NCBI RefSeq assembly: GCF_035046485.1 | Contig: NC_085138.1 | Span: forward strand, 274,765,694-274,829,693 | DNA: 64,000 nt | Direction: 5' to 3' | DNA from: Aedes albopictus | Taxonomy: Eukaryota; Arthropoda; Insecta; Diptera; Culicidae | In this document: in pieces, positions 54,178-64,000 of the stretch | Position numbering within the stretch: the stretch's first letter is position 1 | How the letters are laid out: the number at the start of each line of letters is the position of its first letter | Notes under the pieces: model-generated | What the model was told of the DNA's origin: nothing | What the model saw: only the letters and a program-made list of their open reading frames with translations | The model's database searches: none | Made by a program: the position numbers and the translations under genes

Positions 54178-54306
54178 CGGGTTCCACATGGTCACAGTTT
54201 TCGACTTTGGAATCTACCTTTTCGAATTCCATTTAATTTCATTCCATTTCATTCCATTTTATTCCATTTCATTCCATTAAAAAAAACTGTGACCATGTGG
54301 AACCAG
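54178..54306. repeat. Hairpin element with ATTCCATTTC microsatellite
   Basis: GGTTCCACATGGTCACAGTT at 54179-54198 is inverted at 54287-54306. Between the arms is a run of TTCATTCCATT-type repeats at about 54228-54280. It may be a tiny MITE whose loop expanded as a microsatellite. Confidence 0.6.
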
Positions 54307-55124
54307 TTTTTTACAGTAAAATCAAAACTGTTCACTCAACCTTCCTAATCCATCACATTGGGAACAGCTCTCTGACGTAGTTCATGGTTTGGGTAAAAAA
54401 TGATCGTTATGTACAAAGAGGGTTAAGGTTCCCAAATTTCAGCGTCCCCCCCCCCCCATGGAAAAGATTTCAATATTCATTCCGGAAAAACCCCTCCATG
54501 AACTATTTTTCGCGAAGTTTCTCTGTAACTATCGCAGAAGAGTTATTGCTTCAGGGACACCGCCAGAAATTCCATTAGGAATTCTTTCCAGATTCATCAA
54601 AATTTTTCCGGAACTTTTGAAAAAAGAAAATTCTTACAGGATTTTTTAGATTTTTTTCAGCAAGAATTGTGCAGTGTCTTTTTCTTTAAATTAAGAATTC
54701 CTCCAAAGATTTCTCAGGGTATCCCTTAAGAATTTATTCATGTCCATGTATTTCTTTGAAAATTTCTTCAGGGATTCTTCAAGAGATTTTTTTCAGAAAT
54801 TTTCCTTGGGTCTTCAGGAGTTTCTTAAAAAAAATAAAGAGATTCATCTTGCAACTAGTCCATGGGTTTCTTCAGAAATTCCTTCAGAATCTTCTCCTGA
54901 GATTCCTTCGGGGATTCTTTTAGAAAGGATTGCTGCAGAAGTGCATGCATTTTATTCTTTATGTATTTCTTCAAACATTTTTGATGGAATTCTTCCACGT
55001 ATACTATCAGAAATACCTCCAGGAGTTGCTTTTTTTTAATTTGTCTAGGAATTATTTAAAAAGTATCTAAACAAATTGATTAGGAATTTCTCTAGAAATA
55101 CTAATAGAAGTTTCTAAAAAAAAA

Positions 55125-55225
55125 AATAGAGCCTCGTAGCCGTGCGGTTAGGGTCACCAAGCTTATAATCGCACCATGCTTTGGGGTGAGGGTTCGGTTC
55201 CCGCTTCGGGCGTTGAAACGTTTCG
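55125..55225 (+). mobile_element. tRNA-like SINE head
   Basis: GCCTCGTAGCCGTGCGGTTAGGGT holds an A-box-like element and GAGGGTTCGGTTCCC a B-box-like one, about 40 bp apart. About 100 bp of further sequence continues to about 55330. Probably a SINE of another family. Confidence 0.55.
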
Positions 55226-55833
55226 TGTAAATAGTTTCTTCCCCGTTTCCACTGGCGCATGCTCCGTTGTCCGTTGTCTAATGTTAAGTTTAAAACAGTA
55301 TGTACAGCTGAAGACGTTGTCCGTGTATTTTTTAAAATTTCCAAGGAATATATCCAGGAATTCCTCTAAAAACTGCAATTACAGGCGATTTTTTTCACAG
55401 AGTTTTGGAGATTCTTTTCGAAATTCTAGGGGCTTCCTTTAAAACTTCAGAAATGTTTCCAGGAACTCTTTCAGAGCTTATGAATGGATTTTCTCCAGAG
55501 ATTTCCTCAATTATTACTCCATAAATTCAAAGATTTTTTCAGGCATTTATTTCTAAATGCATCTCCTTTGGAAGTTTCTCCTAGGATTTATTCAGTCACT
55601 TTCTCCAGAGATTCTTTAAGCATTTTTTCCAGTGATGCTTCAGGAGTTTCTCCAAAGATGCTCTCCGCAATTCTCAGAAATAACTCCAGAAATTATGATT
55701 AAGCTTTTTCTATGAACTTTTCAAGAAATACTTCTATGACTACCTGCAGATGGTTCTCCAGTTCTTCCAGGTATTCTTTCGAAGATTCCTTTATTTTTTT
55801 CATAACTTCCTTCCTCCTTATGAAACTGTATAG

Positions 55834-56000
55834 GGTAACAGCAGTAGACTTCGCCACTGCTCTAGTCTTCGCCCCCGCAAAAACAAATTCCATTTTTTAT
55901 GTATAAAGTGGCGAGATTAAAGCAGAATTTTCTGGGGGCGAAGTCTAGTTTTTTTTTTAGTTTTTATTAATGTGTAGGCGAAGTCTAGTGTTTTCACCCT
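55834..56000. mobile_element. Small MITE with TA-flanked TIRs
   Basis: GGGTAACAGCAGTAGACTTCGCC on the left matches the reverse complement of GGCGAAGTCTAGTGTTTTCACCC on the right with few mismatches, and TA flanks both. GGGGCGAAGTCTAG recurs inside as an extra inverted copy. Confidence 0.65.
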
Positions 56001-57345
56001 ACAATACAATAATTCTTTTTTTGTATGTATTACAAAAAAAAAATCCAGGTGTATCTACGGAAATTCTTTCAAGAGTTCTCTCCAAAAATCTTCCAGAGAT
56101 CCCTCAGAAACTTGTTAAGGGATAACTTCAAGAATTCCATCTGTACAAGATTTTTAAGAGACATTTTAAGAAATTCATCGACGGATTTCTCCAGAAATCC
56201 CTCCAGAAATTTCTCGACCAATAATTTCTTGGAATTCCTCCCAGAGTTCCTCCAGAATTTTCTCATGATTTTTTATAGAAATTCGGAAGGTGTCTTATGG
56301 AGTTTCTCTAGATATTCTTCCAGGAATACATCTTGCGATAACTTCTGAAATTGTTCCAGGAATCCCGCCAGAAACTTTTTAAGGATTTCTTCTAGGAATC
56401 TCCCAAGGTATCACCAGGAGTTATATGGAAATACCTCCGGACTATCCTCCAGGGGTGCCTTCAGAAATTCTTCCAGGGATTCTTTCAAGAATTCCTCCAG
56501 TAATATTTTGTGTGATTTCTGGAAGAACTTCTGCAAAAATCCATAAGTGATATCCAGTGCTGAAAATGTCATTTCGACATATCGAGATATTCATGATGAA
56601 TATTAAATGGCACTTTCGAAGGTAGTCGATGACATTTATCCATAACATTGGAGATAACGCGGGTTTTCCGTGAGTTTCTTGTAGAACTGGTCTAGCCGCA
56701 CAAGTTTTTTTTTGTTTTTTTTGTGCACCAAAATTTTAGTTTCATCTGGTTGAATCCAGATATTTTGAGATGACATTTTCATATCTGAAACCATTCCTGC
56801 GGGTATCTATGAGACTTAAAATAATCAGGAGATTTTTCTAACAAAGCCGTCAAAGATAGTTTTGAAAAAGAAATCCTTGTAGGAGTTTCTGCAAGAATTC
56901 TTGAAGGAATTTCTCATAGAAATGTTGAAGAAATCTATGGATGAATTTCCGCAATAGAATATTTCAAGAAATTTATTAGAGGAATTTCGGAAAAACTTCA
57001 TGGGAGAACTTTTGAATGAATCACTTCTGGAATTATTGAAGAAACAATAGAAATTCTGACAATGTCTCTGGGTTTTTGAAGGAAACACCAAAGGAATTTC
57101 GGTAGAAATCTTGAAAGAAACTTGTGAAAGAACCCTTGAAGGAATTACTTAAGAAATCTTCAGTAGAAATCCATATTGAAATCCAAGGAGGTACTACTCT
57201 TCAATATATCTCTAGAAATATATCTGAAGAAATGAGAAAATTTTTCCTGAAATTTCTGAAGGACTTCCTGGAGAAATACGTAGAGAAACTCCTCGGGAAT
57301 CGGTGGAATTCCTAAAAAAGCTCATTAGGAAATTTGTACTTCTCA

Positions 57346-57386
<41 letters not shown>
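57346..57386. repeat. AAT microsatellite
   Basis: About 13 uninterrupted AAT/TAA trinucleotides. Confidence 0.95.
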
Positions 57387-57387
<1 letters not shown>

Positions 57388-58423
57388 TATTCTTATAGGA
57401 ATACTTGGAGAAACGCCTACATAGACTTCTGTAAAGATCCCTAAAGAAAACTATTGTCTCAGGGATTCCTAGAAAATATTTCCAAATCAATTCCTTTAAT
57501 GATCCGTACAAATTGTTTGAGTAATCCGTAGAGGAAAAGCCAAAGTAATTACTGGAGAAATACAATATCTGGTAGAAATGATGAAAAAGTCTGTGAGAGC
57601 TATGGAGAAGTTTCTGCCTGAGTCATTGAAAATATTTTGCAAGAATCTGTGGAGAACTTTTGGATGAATCCCTGAAAAAATATTTGTTCACATGTCTATG
57701 GGTATTTTTGATGGAATACCTATAGCAATTCCTGAACAAATCTCTGGTGGTCTTCTTGAAGAAACCTGTAATAATTTCTCTGTGAAATTTTCTGAAGAAA
57801 CCTATGCAAAAATATATTAAAAAAACCCAAATTAATCCACCTAGAGGTGATAGTGCCTTTCTCGTCGTATATGTTCTCACGATCTTTCCGTCGACGTAAG
57901 TCAAAGTGTTCCTGAATCCTGATAGTTTTTAAGAAAAGCAAGCATTTTATCAAAGTCATCATTGAATTTACTTAAACTTATTGATGGCACATACTTCGAC
58001 GTTGTGTTCAGCGTAAAAGCAGAGCTGAATAATATCAGATTTCTCAGTTGACTGCTTGAGTACCTTCACTAACATTGGGAGCTGATCAATATCAAGCTAA
58101 GATATAACTTTTTACACATTCACAGATCACTTTGCGGTCTTCGATAAAGTTTTTTCTGCACATTCTAGGTTATATTTTATTGACCGTTGAAACAAGAACG
58201 TAGTGAGTATAGTGAGACGTCTGTTTGTATGTGGGTTTAATATGTCAAGATTTTGTTCTCTTACACATATTTATCGCTTGCATTGATTTTACTTACTTTC
58301 GTAGTTCCGGCGAAGCATCAAACGCTGGTTGTGCAACCCTACCAGTAGTCTCTAATTTGGTATGAGCCTATTTTCTAGTTACCCGTTCCTCAGCTTATTA
58401 AAAAAGCCGTGATGTGATGTGTC

Positions 58424-60620
58424 GCATGGTACATTTGGTTACTTTCCGGAACAGGTTCCGGAGCACCACCGGGCCTCCCAAATATAGTCTGAGGTAATAT
58501 CATTGCTAACGTACATCAGGTTACCTAAAAAAAACACGATTTGATTTATCTTATGCATGGGTGCAAATCACTTTTACATTTGACCAATTCCAGTGGGACA
58601 CCCAGAACTAGTTTCGGGACACTACCGGTTGTCTAAAATATGGTCTGAGGATATGTTCTTACGAATCGATCATCGTGTTATCAAAAAAGGGTCTCCAGTT
58701 GGCCTAGTGGTTAAGGCTATGAATCGCCAATCCGGAAACGGCGGGTTTGATTTCCGTTCCGGTCGGGAACATTTCCTCGACTTCCTGAGCATAGTGTATC
58801 ATTGAACTTGCCTCACAATATACAAATTCATGCAATGGCGGGCAAAGAAAACCCTTCAATTATTAACTGTGGAAGTGCTCTAAAGAACACTAAGTAAAAG
58901 AGAGGCAGGCCAAGTTCCAATGCGAACGTCGAGCTATAAAGAAGAAGAAGAAGTTATCAAAAAAAAGCTGCTATTTGATGTACTGTCAAACCACGCGTAT
59001 TCATCACTCTCTAATAAGACACTTTTTAACGAAAATTGTTGAATTAAAATAATGATCAAATGTCACAGTGTAATACACTGTAAATACGAATGATACGATA
59101 TTGTGATGTTACTTACACCCGCAGCGGCTCCTCGTGCAGCTGCTACTTCCGAAAGTTCTAATTTGGTGCATTCCGACACCTGATCCGTTTGGTGATCAAC
59201 CGCAGTGAACCTCGGAAGCCAACAATCGTAAAATGTACAAGCTATCAATTCGTACCACCACAATATCTGTAAGATTTGTGTTCAAAAACAAACAATACAA
59301 TCTAAACAAAACTAAAATAGAGTTAGTTTATCGAATTGAAAGTTTACACAGGTAATTTGACAGCAATCATTGTCGAACTAGCGTGGTTTTATGGTACGAC
59401 ACGCATGGATATGATTCAATTTCACATTTACAACTTTCGGTTCACATTTTACCACTTACCGAGTGTCCCTGATGTGGTCTTAGACTAATTTCATGCAAAT
59501 TTTTAATCAGTTCTCCTAGAAAGTCGCAAATTGATGTAATGCATGTATGGGTTTGGTTCATTCGTGCATTTCGCCAGTTCCGGCGGGGCACTCGAATCTG
59601 GTTCCGGAACACTACTGACTTTTTTTTTGGTCAAATCAAGATGCCTTAAAATCCGCGATTTGATGTGTCGCTTGCATGGGTTTGGCCTTTTATATTTGGC
59701 CATTTCCGGCGGGACACCCGGAACCGGTTCTGGATCACAACCGATTCAGATATGTTCTGAAAATATTTTCCTGCTTACTGTTCATCAGGATATCAAAAAA
59801 GCCACGGTTTGATATGTCCCTTGCATGGGTTTAATTAACTTTTATACTTTGCCACCTCCGGCGGAACATCTGGAACCGGTTCCGATATGGTCTGGGAATG
59901 CTTTCCTGCTTACTGTTCATCAGGTTATCGAAAAAGCTGTGGTTTGATATGTCACATGTATGGTTTTATTTCATTTTATATTTTGCCACTCCGACGGGAT
60001 ACCCGGAACCGGTTCTGGGACACAACCGGTTCAGATATGGTATGAGAATATTATCCTGCTTACTGTTCATCAGGATATCAAAAAAGCCACTATTTGATAT
60101 GTCGCATGCATGGGTTTGGTTAACTTTAATACTTGGCCACTTCCGGCGGGACATTTGCAACCGGTTCCGGAACACTACCGGTTCCAACATGGTCTGAGAA
60201 TGTTTTCCTGCTTACTGTTCACCACGTTATCGAAAAAGCCGCGGTTTGATATGTCGCATGCATGGGTTTAGTTCACTTTTATATTTGGCCACTTCCGACG
60301 GGACACCCGGAACCGGTTCCGGGGCACAACCGGTTCAGATATGGTCTGAGAATATTATCCTGCTTACTGTTCATCAGGATATAAAAAAATCCACTATTTG
60401 ATATGTCGCATGCATGGGTTTGGTTAACTTTAATACTTGGCCACTTTCGGCGGGACATCTGCAACCGGTTCCGGGACACTACCGGTTCAGATATGGTCTG
60501 AGACTGTTTTTCTGCTTACCATTCATCAAGTTATCGAAAATGCCGTAGTTTGATGTGCCGCATGGATGGGTTTGTTGCGTTTTCATATCTGGCCCCTTCC
60601 TGGGGTACCGTTCCGGAACA
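58424..60620. repeat. ~152-bp satellite array with 304-bp higher-order pattern
   Basis: Units carry GGCCACTTCCGGCGGGACA, ACCGGTTCCGG, GATATGGTCTGAGAAT, CTGCTTACTGTTCATCAGG and GATATGTCGCATGCATGGG. Unit starts near 59695, 59848, 59979, 60133, 60284 and 60436 are spaced 151-154 bp apart (one shortened to 131). Alternate units are more alike (59979 with 60284; 60133 with 60436), giving a two-unit higher-order repeat. Earlier units at 58424-59690 are more diverged and interrupted by the SINE. Confidence 0.85.
58689..58953 (+). mobile_element. tRNA-derived SINE with 11-bp TSD
   Basis: The head, GGGTCTCCAGTTGGCCTAGT, has an A box, and a GGGTTTGATTTCC B box follows. The body includes AACTGTGGAAGTGCTC, and the end is GAAGAAGAAGAAG. 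Flanked by TTATCAAAAAA (58678-58688 and 58954-58964), which is duplicated satellite sequence. Same family as 30540-30788. Confidence 0.85.
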
Positions 60621-60766
60621 CCTAAATGGCCATAACTCCGGAACGGCTGAACCGATCTGGACCATTTTCAATAGGAAACAATGGGACCAGATTCCGCGTC
60701 GAATGAACCGTCGGTCAATAAAATCGGTTGAGGTTTACTGCCAAAAAGTGATGTGAGTTTTTTTGT

Positions 60767-60879
60767 ACACACACATACACACACACAAAAACATACACAC
60801 ACACACATACACACACACACACACATACACACATACACACATACACACATACACACATACATACATACACACACACACA
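60767..60879. repeat. CA/CATA microsatellite
   Basis: About 110 bp of ACACAC and ACATAC repeats within the composite element. Confidence 0.95.
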
Positions 60880-61009
60880 GACATCACCTCAATTCGTCGA
60901 GCTGAGTCGATTGGTATATAACACTTGACCCCTCCGGAGGCTCTATCAAATTTTCGTTTTTGGAGTGAACATATAGCCTTTCGGTACACCTTGGTGTACG
61001 AGAAGGCAA

Positions 61010-61520
61010 AAACTTCAAAAGAATTTGTAATTGAATCCGTGTATAAAACTCTGAAGGAATTTCTTGAAAACTTTCCGAAAGATTGTCTAAACCTAAACGT
61101 ATCAACAGAAGAATTTCTAAAATTATCCTTGGCTGAGTTTCAGAAGGAACCCAATAAAATCTACGTTAGAATTCTATAAGAAACTTGTGGAGAAATCCTT
61201 GAGGGAATATCTGAAGGCAGTCCTGGATAAATTTCTTAACGAATCTCTGGAAATATTTTGAAAATATCGCTGGGGGAGTTTCTGAAATAAAAACTTGAAA
61301 AATTTCAAGACCGAATTCTTGGAATACTTATTTTCTGAAAGAATACATGGAGCGATTTTGGAAGAAATTCAAAGAAGATTTCTTGTAGGATTTTTCGGGT
61401 GAATTTATGAAGGAATCTCATAAACAATTTCCTAATGAATCTCCAAGTAAATTTCTTAAGGAAACCCTGGAAGAATCGTAAGAAAAATTTGAAACAATTT
61501 CTGAAGAAATCAGTGGTCTA
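61010..61520. repeat. Degenerate GAAGGAATTTC-type repeat
   Basis: Continuation of the same repeat class as 54480-57830, on the far side of the composite element. Confidence 0.65.
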
Positions 61521-63520
61521 TTGAGGGGTAAATAAATTCATTATAGTTGATTCCTCACACCAATGCCTGAGTTTTGTGTGTTGAGCTCCAATGTATTCAA
61601 TATCGCCAAAGTACACCAAAACTTCAAAATTTATTATAACTCAAACAAATATTTAACGAAGGCACATCCTTAACGTAGTCAATTATTTGTTTATTTAGCA
61701 CACGTAAAATTATGTGCCCAAACCCTCCCCTCGTGGCCTTCATTTCACGGCCAAAAGTCATCCCAATTCTGGTGCAAAACAAACACAGAGCAGATGCCAT
61801 CGCCATCGTTAGTCTGCCAAAAAGCCTCTGGATGCGGCACGGCTGTCCGTCCAGTCCATTGTCTTAGAACGCGAAAGCGAAGAATTAATATTAATTATGG
61901 CGTGCAGTGGCAGGGAAAATGAAATACGAGATCGAAACGAAACCCACCGAAGGCTTCGGAATGTGCTTCCCGGCGCTGGACGTGGGCCTCTTTGGGTGTC
62001 TGTCTGGGCGCAGCGAACCCCCGATGATTATAGGGCGTGGAGTTTGTTCTTTTTTGGCTTTTTATTATGATGCTTTTCGGGACTGATGGCTGCTAACAAG
62101 GTCCCTGAAGTATAAGGAACGGATGGCGTGGCTGCAGGAAAGCACCATTTCTTTTGTCGAGCTAAGGCAAAGGTTTTGGGCGCTGGGATGGGCTCTGGTA
62201 TTAGGATTCGAGTGGGTCTTAGGGCTGGAAGAAGCACATCGTTAGTTAAGGTATAATGATAATAATTTCGTGTGATAGAGGATCTGCTCGGCTGATGGTC
62301 TTGGCTGTTGCATTCGATTGTGTATTTATGTAAAAGATATAGATTAGCAGCTAATTTGCGGCGATGGAAAATTGTGTGATGTGTGTTGTTAGCAGTCAGG
62401 GTAGGAAGTTGCACCGGAACTGAAGGAAACGCAAGATGATTAGGGATGGTAAGGCGGCGTGTGGCAGGCTGGGTAGCTCTAAGGAGATGATTGCAATATA
62501 AGTAGGTTTAATGGTGAGGCAGCTGGCTGGCATCTTATATACAATTTAGGATTGAGATTTACTTGAGACAGTCATCTGAGGATTTAATTGGACTTAACGG
62601 CAGGTGGCAAAATTAGAAATTAATGATCTGTTGTAGGATTATCATTTTTTTTTTCGTAGAGTGGTGCTGAAATGCCCAGGAGGTGATATATTTGTAGCAC
62701 TGACAAAAATGTGTGTTACAGCATATTGATAAAATTTCGTATATTTGATATATTAAATACATTAATAGTTAACAAGCTTATACATTGATAATATGCTTTC
62801 GTAAAAGCATGACGAATATGTTTCGAAAAACAGGTTTCGTAAATTGAATGCAATTTGCGTATAATGTACGGTCCATTCGTACCAGCATGCTTAAGGGTTG
62901 TTTGCAGTTCAGAAGGAATTTTTCGACCTATATGCATGTGAAATTCCTTGCCTGAATCGCCTAAGAAATCGCTTTTCATCGATCGCAGTACGCAGTTGCG
63001 AAGAAATGACAATTTAAAATGCAGTCTGCCAGGAATCGGTCAAAAAACTTCTTGAGCGGTTCCTTTTGAACAGAAAACTGGGCGTAAAACAGAACAAATG
63101 GAGTTGTAGGGGGATTAGGGGCATTATGGACAACCGGGGCGAAATGGACACCCCTGGTTTTGCCGAAACCGTTGACTTTTATGTTAAACTTTTAATGCAT
63201 AAGTGTGAAGGAACAAGTCATGGTTCTGTTTTTACCATTTTATTGCTCCAAAATAACCAAAATATCATTGAAATTGAAATATGTTTTTCATATGGTGAAA
63301 TTCTTATAATTTCGAAGCAGCAGCAAATAAGGTATTACGAGCGTTTGAGTGTGTCCTCCATAAAAACGAGTGAATTGTTACCTTATCTACATGTATACGG
63401 AGATTTATCAATGGATGAAGTATTTTAGTTTTGATCAGAATTAACTTAAATAGCAATTTCAATGTTGTAGTCGATTCGGGGCGAAATGAACACTGGCAAT
63501 TACGAATGGATGTAGGGGTT
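61521..63520. other. Largely unique, gene-free stretch
   Basis: No convincing gene. Bases 61700-62100 are GC-richer and non-repetitive and could be host regulatory or intronic DNA. Bases 63105-63170 and 63475-63495 share a GGGGCGAAATGGACAC-type motif in direct orientation. Nothing else supported. Confidence 0.4.
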
Positions 63521-63524
63521 GTGT

Positions 63525-63880
63525 GCTAGTAGTGGACCCTGTGCCTATAGTGGACCCCCTTCAGAAAAACTCAAATATAAATGCCCAAATCAACTGTTTT
63601 CAGGCAACTTCCACCGGGGTAACATCAATTACATTGCTACACAGCAGTTCCTGGCAAACAAATAACCCAGTGGCCGCACCAATCGGTTATTTTAACTATT
63701 TAATGAATGTAAACACTCAAAAGAGTCCACTATACGCACACTCAGGGAGGGTCCACTATAGGTACCGTCGGCGGCGTGACAGCTAACATGGAAATCAAAT
63801 GGGGGGTCCACTATAGGCGCCAAGATATTTGTAAATAATCCTATAATGGACCCCGTTGGTGTCCATTATAGGCAACATCG
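63525..63880. repeat. Cluster of GTCCACTATAGG motifs in both orientations
   Basis: CTATAGTGGACCCC near 63545 faces GTCCACTATAGG near 63749 and 63806. Variants occur near 63530, 63726, 63842 and 63860. Paired outward copies suggest the termini of one or two nested MITEs of about 280 bp. No target duplication resolved. The remaining 63881-64000 shows nothing. Confidence 0.5.
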
Positions 63881-64000
63881 ATGCGTATTTTCAAATGCGT
63901 ATTTCACTGGAATAATCTATTGAATGTTGTATGTTTGACGGTCTTAACATAAAGAGAGGACGTGAAACTAGTTAAAAAAATCCGCTTTGGAACAATCCAC

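Larger units (their letters stand above)
54480..57830. repeat. Degenerate short-period repeat (TTCCAGAAATTC type)
   Basis: Long run of diverged TTCTCCAGAAATTCC-like units, in the opposite polarity on the left part and switching to GAAGAAATT-like polarity after about 56850. Interrupted by a tRNA-like tract (55125-55225), a MITE (55834-56000) and an AAT microsatellite (57346-57386). Frames here are artefacts of composition. Confidence 0.7.
57831..61010. mobile_element. Composite repeat with internal satellite and CA microsatellite
   Basis: The left edge (ATTAATCCACCTAG, then GCCTTTCTCGT) and the right edge (GTACGAGAAGGCAAAA) carry an inverted GCCTT-CTCGT motif, and both abut the same degenerate-repeat background. 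The interior holds a ~152-bp tandem array, a conserved-looking tail (GGTTGAGGTTTACTGCC, then (CA)n, then a mirrored ACATCACCTCAATTCG segment) and a SINE. No coding region. The family is not identified, and the element boundaries are approximate. Confidence 0.55.

Noticed and set aside
56025..56348. 107-codon Phe/Ser/Asn-rich frame
   Set aside because: Same degenerate repeat class in the other polarity; low-complexity peptide.
60668..60989. Cys/Val-rich frames on the minus strand
   Set aside because: Translation of the CA microsatellite, not a protein.
57831..61010. CRISPR-like array of regularly spaced repeats
   Set aside because: The repeats are full tandem 152-bp units without unique spacers, and the window is clearly eukaryotic.
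62028..62414. 128-codon minus-strand frame in a unique region
   Set aside because: No domain, no signal peptide, no supporting splice or promoter signals; composition is ordinary for non-coding DNA here.

Overview
This window looks like a mosquito genome, most likely Aedes (Culicinae). It is AT-rich and made almost entirely of nested transposable elements. It carries BEL/Pao, Ty3/gypsy, jockey-like, I-clade and RTE-type retroelements, tRNA-derived SINEs (one resembling Feilai of Aedes), several hAT-type and TA-type MITEs, and long stretches of degenerate GGAATTC-like repeats. Only one stretch (about 28.4-29.0 kb) looks like a plausible start of a host gene. A second stretch (37.3-37.7 kb) may be a gene fragment. 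All clade and species assignments come from reading motifs, not from database searches.

Left third (1-16.5 kb). A small MITE (971-1141 plus 16420-16468) was split by a Ty3/gypsy element (1142-16419). That element has 435-bp LTRs, a CGAT target duplication, three small leader ORFs (two encoding single-pass membrane peptides), gag without a zinc knuckle, and pol apparently expressed by a -1 frameshift. Its integrase was then interrupted by an antisense BEL/Pao element (6280-14881; 399-bp LTRs, ACCAT duplication). The BEL element carries one uninterrupted 2398-residue polyprotein: PHD finger, Gag, zinc knuckles, protease, RT, RNase H, integrase and a C-terminal envelope-like glycoprotein. I saw no differences between the LTRs of either element, so both insertions look very young.

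Middle (16.5-38 kb). Decayed repeats with histone-like hairpins and TATA motifs are interrupted by an 8-bp-TSD MITE (19160-19957). Degenerate repeats, a minisatellite and a Feilai-like SINE follow, then a 3.1-kb element with 494-bp terminal inverted repeats and an 8-bp TSD (24440-27564). After the candidate host exon (28825-29003) lies an RTE-type remnant carrying three later insertions. Next is a second LINE remnant that received a 269-bp near-perfect palindrome (flanked by a 13-bp duplication) and a 5'-truncated jockey-like element.

Right (38-64 kb). A minus-strand RTE remnant (about 49.3 down to 38.6 kb) was invaded by a TA-type MITE, by a 415-bp TIR element, and by a full-length I-clade LINE (38779-45033). 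The LINE has two intact ORFs, a poly(A) tail, a 13-bp TSD and a correctly spaced Inr-DPE promoter. R1-like fragments, a hAT-type element (51703-53193), more degenerate repeats, and a composite repeat with a 152-bp satellite and a CA microsatellite (57831-61010) follow. The last 3 kb is mostly unremarkable, apart from a cluster of GTCCACTATAGG motifs.

There is no operon-like organisation. Genes relate to each other within individual elements, and the insertion order can be read from the target duplications.
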